DNA of 64,000 bases from Mesodorylaimus sp. YZB2_4 (Eukaryota > Nematoda > Enoplea > Dorylaimida > Dorylaimidae), in the NCBI GenBank assembly GCA_030248295.1, contig JASANH010000787.1:495900-559899 (forward strand). Reading direction: 5' to 3'. Under the pieces are notes generated by a model. That model was not told where the DNA came from and did not search any database. It saw nothing but the letters and a program-made list of their open reading frames with translations. Positions 46,301 through 58,237 of this stretch are shown in pieces. Made by a program: the position numbers and the translations under genes. How positions within the stretch are numbered: position 1 is the first letter of the stretch; each line of letters starts with the position of its first letter.

Positions 46301-47889
46301 GGCAATTTTGTTATCGCACGCTGCGCGGCCAGCAAAATTGGTTTCTGCCCTCTCTGTTAATCGCTTCAGCTTGAAGCTAGACTCGCTATCAAGACGAACA
46401 TGGCGAGGGTCTATAGCAAACTATCTACTCGGGCTTTCCTACAGTCTGTCGAGTTAGACAGCGGACGCGCAGCAATGGCAGATAGGCCTTCGATGTGTTT
46501 CCTCAAACGGCGCCTAGTTACAAGATCGGTCTATTACGGGGATGTGCAGCTTGGTCAGTGGCTTCATTCTCATGTGGCAATGGGATATACTGTAGGTACC
46601 CGGTTTGTGTCGGATCTGTTAGCAGGACGGGTTTTTATGAGAGGTGAAATTCGGAAATAGCCCCGCGAGATTGTAAATCGTGGTACCTGTTTTCTCGATT
46701 TGGTTTGAAATTTTTTTTAGCATTGGATTTATAAAAATCGGTCGCTATGATGTTTTGGGCTGATCAGCCTACATTTATCGAATTTAATCCCATTTTTTTT
46801 ATCTGCCCTTCGCACGCGAAATTCCTCTGTTAGAGGAAATTCGAGTCTGTCAGCTTGCTGTTTCTTTCCGATCGTCAAAGCTCTATCGCCCATGGCTCTC
46901 GTCGTTGGTTCTTTATCCTCGTTGTTCCCTTAGACACTGATTTTGTCGGAACTGTAATAACTTATTGATAAGGCAGTATCTAGTGTGTAGTGCATTCCTA
47001 TTCTTGTCCAATTGGCCCGCCAGTGCACCATGGGCCAGGGCATATGGAACCTACTCGACTATAGTTCTTGGCAAGGACACTGTTCTTGGCAAAAGTGATC
47101 AGTGCGTTAGTGCAATGGATGGCTCAGAGCCAACTTTATCCGATCTGACCTCTGGAAAGCACGAGAAGAGAAAAAGTAATGGCGAGTCTGTCGAGGACAA
47201 AGGAAAGCTTACTTTAGAAACCTGGCCAGGCTAGGGTCGATAAAGTAGTCCCGGTGACATTTTGATGATTGGTTAGTTGAGAGCGGGCCTGAACACTGCT
47301 TCTACCTGCTTCGCCCACTCACCTAGGGGCCCGAGAATTCGAAGCAAACACGTGAAGGCGCATAACGAATGTCGTCACCGTTGCTATGTACGAGGACAAG
47401 GAGTGTCTTCTTTTATAATAATTAGCTTATAGCCTCGAGCTTGGTCGGGCATAAGCAACCTGCTCCCCGGCACAGGGCACAGAGACGGGGGGGAAAGGAG
47501 GTATGGAGCAGGTATGCGTACAGTCGAGGCCTTATTCAGTAGGCAGCTAACGAGTCTCCCATGGCAACGGGCTACACGGGTTTGTCGAGTTTGCCCGTCG
47601 AGTATGCTGCGCAATAATTACTGTTCTTGTTTAACTTTCCTCCCTCCGCTTACCCGTCTATGCCTTAGCTCTATCCAAGCTACCTAGCGCCGGTCTCATA
47701 GGGTTCTTTATTCGACAAACAGCTCACCTGCCCCTCATTGCTCGCACAGATCCCTTTCAGTAAACGGGATCATACACTTCCTTTCTTCGAAGTGTCTAGT
47801 TAACCCATCGTGTAAAAACTACTTGCAAATTCTATACAGCATTTTATTTCGAATTTTATGTCAGGATAATCTCGATTTGATAAGAAAAA
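43354..47889. other. Intergenic region between the FAM20 and nuclear receptor genes
   Basis: No supported gene. Contents: a cagtcaactccgta terminus-like word at 43601, several tacagtag octamers (about 44109, 44406, 46589), a perfect 16-bp inverted repeat at 46049/46108, and an isolated ATG frame at 46400-46660 (86 codons, MARVYSKLSTRAFLQ...) with no recognisable family. The receptor promoter should lie just above 47890. Confidence 0.4.
46049..46123. repeat. Perfect 16-bp inverted repeat
   Basis: TTTAAATATTCCCGCC (46049-46064) and GGCGGGAATATTTAAA (46108-46123), 43-base loop. Probably the ends or core of a small MITE. Confidence 0.75.
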
Positions 47890-50800
47890 ATGTCGGAACC
47901 AACATTGCTCAAATCGCAACATTCGTGGGAAGAGCAACAAGAGCAGAAAAAGAATATGGATGAAAATGAATACCAAGACCAACACGATTTCGAAAGATCC
48001 TTATCCCGCGGTGGCGATGATCGAAAAATGAAGATCTGTCGAGTGTGCGGCGATCGAGCCCTGAGCGTCAATTTCAACGTGGTCACGTGCGAATCATGTA
48101 AGGCGTTTTTTCGACGCAACGCCCTCAAACCTAAGGTAACTAGTTTGCCTCGATTCTTTCCACTTGTTCCCTCCAATACTCTCACACCGGGGGCAAACCG
48201 AGTGCGCGCGCAAGCCTGCTCGGTGCCGGCAAATGAACCAATGGTGGCGCACGATCAATGGCTTCATGACAGGACCCACATCCCAAACTCAGATTCTGGG
48301 TCCAGCATAGGTTGAGTGAGGGATTACGAGCCGCAGTGCGGATAGGATCAGGCCTAATCCTAAATTTGATTCTCACAAAACTAATAAGCGCCTAGGAAAC
48401 GCACGCGCCGCACTTTACTGCAAAGTGAAAAATGCGCGCGGTAGAGAGGTATAGGAGCTGAAGGGGAGCAGGGAATCGCTCGCTCGACAGCGGGGAAAGG
48501 TGGCCGTTCGAGTGTTTTTGCGCTTCCTCGTTCAAAGTTTCCAAAGTTTTCTTGGCAGTTATCACAGTATTGTAGACAGCAATAACCAGGTTTTTGTCTA
48601 TGAGTTATGTATTCTACCTCGAAGTTAATATATCTCAGGGTTAATTTTGGCTCGAGCAGCTCCTTAAAAGGAACTACCACAGGAATCAAAAAATATTTTT
48701 AAGTCATAACAGAAAATTCTCACCTACAATAGGACATAGACTGTCAGGTATGAACCCTATCGCGGATCGATTGCTAAGATGTAAGATAACAAATTAGGCT
48801 TTGTCTAGGGGCGTCTGGTATCTTGCTTGGACTTTCCTGCAAAAAAGATTTTAACAAACTAATGAAAAGCTTTCAAACAGGACAAACATGTTTTGGCGCC
48901 CACGGTTGGATAACAGTGTTGAACGAGGACAGGAGGGCAGAGTAGAATTTTCCTACCCTTTGTCAGGTCTACATCAATCGTGTTAAAGGGGGACAGGGGT
49001 TAAAGGCTTTGGTTCAGACCTGTAAGGTCGATTATGTGATAAGCAAGACTGCTTTGGATGATAAGATATCAGCGACCGTTATGGGAGATCACACATCAGA
49101 TCATTGATAAGACACAAAGTTGCTGCAATCTGTCTGACTGGTTCACTGTCAACACAAGTGGCCTCGATACAGGCTGGTCACAAGCATGTATCATGTTGGG
49201 GTCTTCGCACCAGCTTAACTGCCGAAGCTATATTCTCACTTCGCTCCACTCTTTCGCAATTATAAGCAATCATACTGTAGTCGAGCAAAATGGCAGCTGA
49301 GTGGCCACATGTAGGAGATACTAATATGATCAGCTTGCCATAGAGTCCGCTGAACGGTTCCGTTAGAACGGTCAGCGTTAGAACGATTCCGATAAGTCTT
49401 ACCCGTTAATTTATCACGTGAGTCTTAAAACTTGACCAGATTATGTGATAAGCTATACTACCCACATAGGCAAGGCATTCTAATGCAAATCCGAGGCCAG
49501 GTTTACTGTAGGGGCATTTCACGGTGTCTAAAAGGCGAGAAGCCATAGAGATGTACCAGTTTCCTATCTTATTCCTACTAGAGCTAGAGCTCATCAGATC
49601 TTCTTTCATTTCATCTGATGAATGTTTCGGAAGTGCAATCTTCGTCTTTTTGAACCCAATGGGAGATTCCCACGCATAGCATCCTATTAAGATATCAAGT
49701 TCATATTCTCGAGGAATATGCAGCTGATATCACAGCTAAATTCTATTCTTTCTAAAAGAAAAGCCCCTTCACGCACATGGAGAGAACGGCTCTGCAGGAA
49801 CTGCAATATGCAACTAACGCTGGCTGTCGGCGTTTGCGTAGTTTCAAGGCGGGGGTCAGTTATCGGTTACGTGACATCCTTCCAAAACGATTTCTGTTGT
49901 CCCGTGGCATTTAGATCGGTCATCATACCCCATACAGTACATTGACATAGAAAAAACCAGGGTCGCTATCCCACTAAATGTCATCCTGTGCCTGCCTGAT
50001 TAGACATGCCGATTTAGGCCTGTATAACTTGCTATAAATAGTAACGTACTTCTGTATTTTTATGATGGGGAAAACCAAAGTTCGAAAGTCTCCTGGTCAG
50101 TGGTAACCTCTGTGAGTCCCCCTCAATGAGATATTTTGTTCATTTTTCGTGGGCGCGGGTCAAGGTCCGCTGCGTAGGCCTAGCCTAGGCAAGTTTAGGT
50201 TCCTTTCAGGAAGGTGTTTAGGCGGATGTTTAGGTTGAGGATGCCTCGATAGGTATGATCGAAACAGTGTTTTTGAGAAACCCTAGCCAAATATGGTTTG
50301 TGTTAGCTTCTAGCTTTTCAATGCGGAACTTAATCATGCTCGTAGATGGCAAATGCATTCAGTTTGGATGGAGGCGCAAATTGTTTTTTCTCGTAGCTCT
50401 TTGAGTTGATGCTTGAGGCATGCGACACAAAGTCTTTGAACAATCACTAGCCCTTCAGTGGGCGGGGGGGGGGGGGGGCGAAAGACAAAAGGAAAACGAA
50501 TAGAGTCTCTGAGGTTAGAAACCCTATGAAACTAGAAATAAAAGAGTCCTGACAGAATGCTTATTTTGATTCCATCGCATCATTTGAGAAACTAGCCTTT
50601 TAAAAGCCTGATCATAAGATCTTCACACTGACTTTGGAAGCCACTCTAAATGAGCAGCCGTTACGAAGCCTAGAAGAAGCTGCAAAACCTATTTAGTGAC
50701 TTGTTTCGTTTTTCAGTTTTTCTCGCCTGCTTTTGATTTTTCCAAGTAGTACTACTGTCGTTTGCATCCACTCAGTGTTTTCCATGTTTGTCACCTTCCC

Positions 50801-53800
50801 GCTCACCATCAGAGACTATCAAGGGCATTTCAGGCTGATAAGCACATTGTGGAGAGTTCAAACTGTTCAGAAGTTGTAACAACCTCTAAGCAATCAGGAG
50901 ATCATCTGAGCAGCTCGTCGGTCGAAACTGTCTTCAGCCAATAATTAACTACAGGATACGCCAGTTAAGGACATCGTCATCTAATCATTTGTGCCTAAAT
51001 TAAATCATGTACCCGGCACGATTATTAGTAAATATGTAACTCGTGTTACCTCTACTGCCTTGCGAAGACCTCTCATTATGAGTCCTATTCGTCCTGCCAG
51101 TCAGCCGGCAAACAAACTTGCTTCCACATCCGTGATGTGGGGCTCGCTGGCAGTGTCTGGCATTCCCTGGCGATGTGCCATGGCCAATGATCTCGAGACT
51201 AATTTGATGAACTGGTCACTAAAATCGTCCCTTACTCTTGTATACATACGTGCATATGAGCAGACAGCTTTTAAGTAGCAAGGAACATTCTAGTAGGGCA
51301 AGAACTCCCAAATTGCCATGTATCAGGCTTCTCCGCATGACTCCTTTGCCAAGATTATAGCGCGCGGGGAGGGTACCGGACAATCTGCAGTGTGTTTGAT
51401 CATTTGACGGGATATGGATTTAATTATAGGCGTTTCGATGTCCGTTCAGCGGCGCTTGCGAAATCAATGTCGTTTCGAGAAAGTTCTGCAAAAAGTGCCG
51501 CCTAAGGAAATGTTTCGAGGTAACGTATAATGCGAGATTGTATTCAAGCACGTGGTGACATTTGAGTTTTGCACTGGGTCTTGTTCCTAGCTCAATATGG
51601 ATTAATTACAGTCGAACGCAACGCCTTTGCCGCCTTCGGGTTTTTTCGAAAGGGTAGCGAAAATGTTAATCTCGGTCAGTTTTATAGAGAAGAATGTCCT
51701 TGAACTTGAATACTGTTCTTCGAGTTCAGTACGGTTTTTTAGCATCTATGGGCCTTTCCGCTTCCTCTTCAGAAGTCAATGCTCTTCATGTTCCAAGGAT
51801 AATAGACTGATAAGATGACAGGAAAAGTATTCTCGAGGACTAAAAGTATATCAGACTGACGGTACAGTATTTGTAGAAACAGCTGATCAATATGGTTTTA
51901 GCAACTTGGTCCTTACAGAGGTCACGAGAGATGCTCTTTTACGAGCATCTTTTATAGCTGGACCTGACATAAGAGCCTCACCCTCATTCTAGGCTACTGT
52001 ACCACCTTGTAACTGAGAATTGGAATACTGTGACCGTTGCTTACAGAATTGCACTCCATGCGATTTTGATTTGCGTTCCAGGTTGGCATGATGAAAGAAT
52101 GGATAATGAGCGACGAGGCTCGACTGAAAAAACGCGAACTAATCAATATGAACCGAGAAAAGAGACGTACGGTCATCATGGCAACAGCTGCTAAGCACGG
52201 GCTAGACGCTGTTGAAGTTGAAAAACTGTAAGCACGCACATTGTAGTGGCTAATGGAATGCAGTAGTCGATAATTTTTCAGGGATTCCGATGAGACAAGT
52301 TGTTTGGAAGGACCGAAAACTCAACACAACACATTCACTTCGGACGAAGGTTACTTCAGTTCGGGTAACTACTATTTTAATCAGGCATTTTTAGGTTGCA
52401 TTCATTAATTGCATTCGCCAACCTCCGCAAGTGCAAAAGCATAAGCTTTTCTGTATGCAATGTAGATTGTCCTCAAGGCAAAACACGAGATATACTTTTA
52501 AAGCTCATTACCGAACTTGAGAAACAAGAACAGAAAATGCATGTACCTTAGGTTTAGTCAAAGCGAGTAATTGTCCAGGCGCAACGAGTATTCGCCCTCA
52601 TGATCGAATATGATAAATTGGAGAAAGACGACTTTTCAACATCTTGAAAAGTCGTCAACGGCAAAGAATAAGGTTAACTGCAATGACGCACGTGAGCCGC
52701 CCCAATCAGGCGACCCCCTACCTTTAAAAACACCACGGGACGTCATAAAATAACCATGGCCTGTTAGAATGAATATAGCTATTATCTTTGGAAAATGCGC
52801 CAAACACGAGCTCCCTATTTTTATAAATCTGAACAAAGCAAACGCCCAGCCCTAAACAGCATGGCATTCTCGTCAGTTTCAAATAAGTGAATTTCCGTCC
52901 TATGAGCCCAGCCTTCTATTATTGCAGAAAATGTCATTGAGAAGACCTTACAGTATGCCTCTCAATGTAAAGGTGATGTAGCGAATGCTACATTTCAAAT
53001 TTGCCGCTATTTTGTATGCAGGTACGTTAGGAAAGATAGTGAACGATGTTTTCTTTTTAGAACGATCGAGCGATGAGAGCGATGTCGTGCCCGCGATCGA
53101 TCCGTCGATCACTGTGCCCAAATCAGCTTTGATTGAATTCGCGGTACAGTGCCGTTGTCCGTATAAAGATCTCAGTGTGATAATCGATGATTTTATTGAA
53201 CTCTACGGAACGACGCGTGGAAAAAATGCGAGTGGTCGGGACGCCGCATTACATCAGGTCAGTGCATTGCAACAAGCGGAAATAGTTCCCTGGATGCCAC
53301 TGCTTTTGCTGCTTGTGATCGCGGATGTGCTTCCACAATCAGCAGCCACAATCTGCAACTGCACTTCGTTTTAGGCAGATCACAGTATCCGTCAGCCACC
53401 GCATCATATTTCAACAAATTCAGCCATGTGCGATTGCGGTCTGTGTTCGGATTATCGATTGAAGTTACCACATTTGAATGGGAACGCGGGTCAATTGTCT
53501 GCGGCTCAAGTACAATTGCCTACTTTAACCGCGGATCGAATGACCAAACTTCACGATGAAGCTGGGGCCAATGGAAACATGCTCAGCTTTTTGGCACCAT
53601 CGTTGGGCAAATATTATCACGCGGTCGAATATCCTCTATCCATTGCGAACCAGACTGGAGTCTCGCCGTAAGTCGACATCGGTGCAGTCACTTTTGATTA
53701 AGAACTTGTTTGTCCTCATGACACAACAACGCAGAATCAACGCCTTTCAGACAAACAGCTCCGCTTTTTAAATTGTACTACATTTGACCAAAGAAAAAAT

Positions 53801-55231
53801 GCTTTTTCTTGCCGTTTTAGTGCAGCTCCTCGCGCGCCTCCACCAGCGGCGCCCGGGTTCACCCCGCCATCGCCATGGACGCAATCAGTCTCATCGATGC
53901 CGACGATCCCGCTGGATATATCGCCCCACATATACGACCTAGTCAACAGCCTGCATCGGCCCGGCACACTTTCCTGTCCATTACCAATAAAATTGATGAC
54001 CGCTCCTCAGCAACAACACCACGATGAAATGCCACGACTAATTGCGGCCGATGAAGCGAGCAAAATATCAGCGGCTCAAATTCCGACACCACCCACCGCT
54101 GAGAACATGAAAAATCGCGACAAATCATTCAATAGCGGGCTATCACCTATGGCTGGTCTTTCCGCTACGGGTACCATTACGGCAGCAATAACGGCACCGA
54201 CCTCGGTCCTGACTTACGCGGCGGCTGGAAAATTATCAAAATTACCATATAGCATGTTGCCGAAATTACAAGAATTATTGAACGCAAAAAAATTTCTGCC
54301 GATCATCACTGAGTCACACGGAGAAAAATCTGTAAGTTCGCATGAAAATATGACCTTGCTAATAACGCAGCTTGTAGAAATAACTCGAAAGAAATTTTAA
54401 GAAAAACTGTCATACCTGCTTCAGCAATAAATTGTAAAGAGGAGGTGCCATTTCGAAATGCTTTGCTCCAAACATATGACAATTTCTTTTTAGAACCTGT
54501 GCGATTGGACAGAGAATTTTTTCAATCACATCTCAGCGTTTAATCGCCTTCTAGAAGGCGATAGAATTTCATTGCTGAAGGGTAGGAGTATAACTACGAT
54601 CAGACAATTTCTGGCAATTAACGTCCCCATCTTTAGGTAATCGTAAGGAAGCTGCAATTCTGCGTCATGTCATGTTCTATGACGCAATGAAAGAACACAG
54701 CGGATCTGACAAAACTACATTCTTGAATGGTAAAAATTTGGATATTTTTGAAAAGTAAGCCAATTTAGAATATTTTAGCAAGGAACGTGTTTTAAAAAAT
54801 TTTTAAATATTAGATATGTCAAAATAATTCCGAAACTGTGGCGTAATGATGATTGTATTATGCTGATTCTGATGGCTGCTGCCATATTCAACACCGCTGG
54901 TTGTCAACTGTTGTGCAAGGATGCCATCAAAGAACAGCGCGACTTCTATATTGAGATGCTGCGAAAGTAGGTCTCATTTTCTCTTCAGTTACGCAGCCGG
55001 GTGGGATTATTGTCGAAACCACGTTTCTATAAGACCTGAGCATCAGCTTTCACGACCCGGCGCCAAATTTAAACGTTTTTCTTCAGATATTTGGAATGCT
55101 TGTACAAATCCAGCGAAGTTCAAGCTGCGCAAAATGCATTGTTGGATATTTTGCACGAAATGCGCTACGAGAAGTTGGAAACGGGTATCGGAGAAACAGC
55201 AGAATCCGGGATGAAAATGGAACTCGCTTAA
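47890..55231 (+). CDS. NR1J-type nuclear receptor (DAF-12/NHR-8/HR96-like)
   Basis: Twelve exons with compatible phases: 47890-48135, 51430-51519, 52082-52227, 52282-52364, 52928-52972, 53061-53257, 53375-53667, 53821-54331, 54494-54581, 54637-54754, 54814-54966, 55087-55231 (TAA), 704 residues. DNA-binding domain: finger 1 Cys50/53/67/70 (ICRVCGDRALSVNFNVVTC), P-box CESCKAFFRR, finger 2 Cys86/92/102/105 (FRCPFSGACEINVVSRKFCK), then CRLRKCFEVGMMKEWIMSDE. A long acidic, Ser/Pro/Gln-rich hinge spans about 160-470. The ligand-binding domain has GDRISLLKGNRKEAAILRHV, MFYDAMKEHSG, KLWRNDDCIMLILMAAAIFN and KEQRDFYIEMLRKYLECLY. Relatives bind steroid or xenobiotic ligands and control development or detoxification. 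The C-terminus departs from the family after helix 10/11, and no AF-2 helix is evident. Intron 1 is 3.3 kb. Confidence 0.92.
50464..50478 (+). repeat. Homopolymer G run
   Basis: About 15 consecutive G in receptor intron 1, within ggcggggg...cgaaag. Confidence 0.9.
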
Positions 55232-56887
55232 CAGTAATTTTGAGATTTTCTGAAACGATGTCACCAGATGTGGCCGGGTCTTTGCATTTGTCTCGTTTTG
55301 GGGTTTTTTCCTATGTTCTACAAATCTGTTTTCACAGTCTCTGTTTACTGTATTTTTAACGCTTCGTTTTTTAAATCTACCTTTCCACATTTTCCACCTC
55401 GTCTGCATCTTTCAGTTACAGCGATGGGTTATTGCGCTGTTTATTTATACAATAAATGTTTTTTGCCACCTACTAGCTATTATGTAGCTTTTTTCAACAG
55501 TATATCAAACATTATCTTTATACGAGTATTATGCGGAAATACCTGTGCGTATATTAACCATTTTTATCTTGTCTGAATGTCTCCCCTTGTTGTTCTCCGA
55601 CAGACACGGGAACTGATTTTTTGGGTAGCGTAGACACATTGTCTTGCTGTAAACCGGTATCACTCGTATGAATTATCTAGATAAAGTTTATATGATGTCT
55701 TATTTAGTATAGGCAAGAAATTTCAAAAAGTATTATCTATGTGCCCTAGTGGATTATAACCTCTGTCTAATATATACTTATAACGTTATAGTAAAGATTA
55801 TCTTATTTTACGGGCAATGCAATTCAGTGGCACACTCCGCCGCTAGCACAACAGTGTGGAAATTGTGAGCAGCATGATGCAGCCCTAACAACCTTAGCAT
55901 ACTGTATCTATTATAAGTGAAGGCTTGGGTGGACTTGGTGGCCAGACGCCTCTAACATTTTGCACAGAGCTTTCTTTTGCACCTAGGAACATATTACAAT
56001 TTTTGGTTTCTCAAAGTTCGACTTAACGGTTGGCGATGTTCCCTTGTTAGATTGATGGACAAATTACCTGCCTAGAAGCGTCCCGCATTTGCAATTTATG
56101 TCATTCCCCCTTGTACTCGTGCATGCGTACCTATTATCCCCGAATCATAATACATATGTTATTATTTCCGAAGCCTACGTAGAAGGTTGACTTGGTGATA
56201 CACTTGGCTGTTTGACGCAAAGAGTTCTCTGGAGCAAATTGATGCAGCGTAATTGATCAATCTGACGCACAAAAGACGCTAACGTTGCTCAGGATAACCC
56301 CCGCATGTTTCTTAATAAAACGAGCGTCATAAGTTTTCTGAAATGCACTTTCCTTGACGTCGTCCTAGAAAATAAAATCAGTCATTTGAAGGCTGACTCG
56401 ATGGGCACATGGCTATGCGAATAACCAAACTCAACAAGCGGACTTACAGTATTTAGAAAAATAATATAACCTGGCCAATAATAAGCATATATATGTATTA
56501 CATAAGAGCATAGGCACCTCATTTCTGCGTTTGCTGCTGTCTATCGGAGTGTCATAGAAGAATTTTGTCGCTTCACGCGTCGCTTGCACGAGCCCTGTTT
56601 TACTGTTGTTTATGTAGCCTCTGAGGCTAAGCACTTCAGCATTTTTCAGGGGGTCTGTCTGTGGCAATCAGTGCGCATAACGGACATTTTTAGGGACATT
56701 CCGTGCTCTACATGCATGCATCTTAGCGAAATGACTGCTATGATAGTAACTCATGGATGCAAACCGCAATTCCTCACTCTCATATGTATCACGCCTAATA
56801 TCCCTGAGGGATTAGATCTTTAAAAATCAAACTGGACGTGGCAATATCGATACATTTTGGTGAGGATAGTATTTCCTGGTTAAACTG
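55232..56887. other. Receptor 3' flank and spacer to the LTR element
   Basis: Probable 3' UTR (aataaatgtttt at 55451) then unannotated AT-rich sequence. No coding exon recognised, and no exon carrying a missing AF-2 helix was found. Confidence 0.4.
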
Positions 56888-57279
56888 TGAAATCCTTGGC
56901 TCGCCCTAGGACCAACTAGGGCTGACCAGCGGATGGCCCAAGTCAGGAACAGTACCACGCAGTCCACGGACACCTTGTAATATAGTTTATTGGTCACCAC
57001 ACCACAAGGGCCGTGTAGACTCACAATTCGGGGAGCAGCCGCACGTGTCGGCCGTCAAAGGGGTTCTGACGGGCCTGAGCCCGAAGTGCTCACAGAGCAG
57101 TTCAGATCAGGTGATCCAGACTAGTTCTCAACCGATGCCTGCAATCAGACCAGCCACTCGACCTCAACCTCGCTCTCGGTCTCGTGCTGGCCCTGACATA
57201 GGAGAGGTGGACCGGTTCCCTGAACCAGTGCACACATAGGCCGGAGGACATAACACATGCCTAGTCCATGCCTATTACA
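56888..57279 (-). repeat. 3' LTR of the Ty3/gypsy element
   Basis: The right border is set by TG at 57279-57278 (minus strand TGTAATAGG...) immediately after the polypurine tract; the left border by the point where similarity to the copy at 3524-3873 begins (tgaaatcc / tggaatcc). Length 392 bp. The target-site duplication cannot be tested because the other flank is outside the window. Confidence 0.8.
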
Positions 57280-57293
57280 TTCCTCCCCTCCTT
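57280..57293 (-). other. Polypurine tract (plus-strand primer site)
   Basis: Minus strand AAGGAGGGGAGGAA directly abuts the TG of the 3' LTR, as expected for second-strand priming. Confidence 0.85.
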
Positions 57294-58237
57294 AAAAGAA
57301 GCGTGACCCCACGCTTCCCGTGAAAAGTAGGGCACCTTCGATTAAGGGATCCCGGAGAAAAGTCCAGGTCGTCAGGCTAAGAAAGCAGAGATCAGAAACT
57401 GAACCAGTGGGAGAAAGGTCCAGCAAAAGGCGAGACCAGGGCGTAACTGGAGTCAGTGGAGACCAAAACGGATAGTCCACTGCCGTCGTCCAGCGAGTCC
57501 CCTAGGTGACACGAGCATAAGCGACTCCCCAGACGGCCCTATGGTCCAACGAGGCGCACACCAAAGTACCTCGGTCAGCAATGCTCAACACCACACGTCA
57601 TCCCAGCCCCCAATCACAACATCACAGAACATCACACGTTCTTCATGGCTGGGTGACGGCTGCTGAAAGGGAAGAGGAGCACCACCCAGGCACACTGCCA
57701 GAGAATCATCTAGCAATGGGAGACCCCGTGACCTACGCACTACCCTGAAGCCCGAAAAGGGGTCAAGGATCGTGCACCGACACAACCAGGGATCGCCCAG
57801 AATGTGCGCAAACTCGGTGTGTGCAGAGACCAGAACAGTCCAGACTCTGCAACCCAGTCCAGGTGACGAAAGACTGGGCGGACAAATAATGCACCAAACC
57901 TCAGCAAATCGAAAATAATCCCCACAAAATCTACCACACGGCTGAGGCTGGGCCAGAAATAGTCTAGCCCATAAAGAAAACAGGACCGAAAAGAGTTCAG
58001 TCCGTAAAATACCCACGCAAACACACACACAGGGTTAATCCAATCAGCCGAAACCCTGTTAGCCCAACTTACGACGAATCACTCCACCATCGGCGCCGGG
58101 CAAGGAATCGCCTCGCCGGCCACCGGAGCTGCGACGAGCTCATCGCCATCAGCCGACATACGAACGTCCGAAACCAAAGATTCGTCGTTGCAGAACGGGA
58201 AACCACCACTGGCCGGATCTGGAAAGTACATGGCCAA
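57294..58237. other. Region between pol stop and polypurine tract
   Basis: About 940 bp of retrotransposon DNA without a convincing coding frame. The minus frame 58028-57585 starts at GTG and is hydrophobic and Cys-rich, but shows no envelope-type features. GC content is higher than in surrounding host DNA. Confidence 0.4.

Noticed and set aside
46285..46305. Match to the CTCF-type word CCAGATGGCGC (as gcgccatctgg)
   Set aside because: One degenerate 10-mer match is expected by chance in a window of this size, and nothing else supports an insulator.
57585..58028. Possible envelope-like ORF downstream of pol
   Set aside because: Starts at GTG, has no furin-like site, fusion peptide or clear transmembrane anchor arrangement; more likely non-coding retrotransposon sequence.
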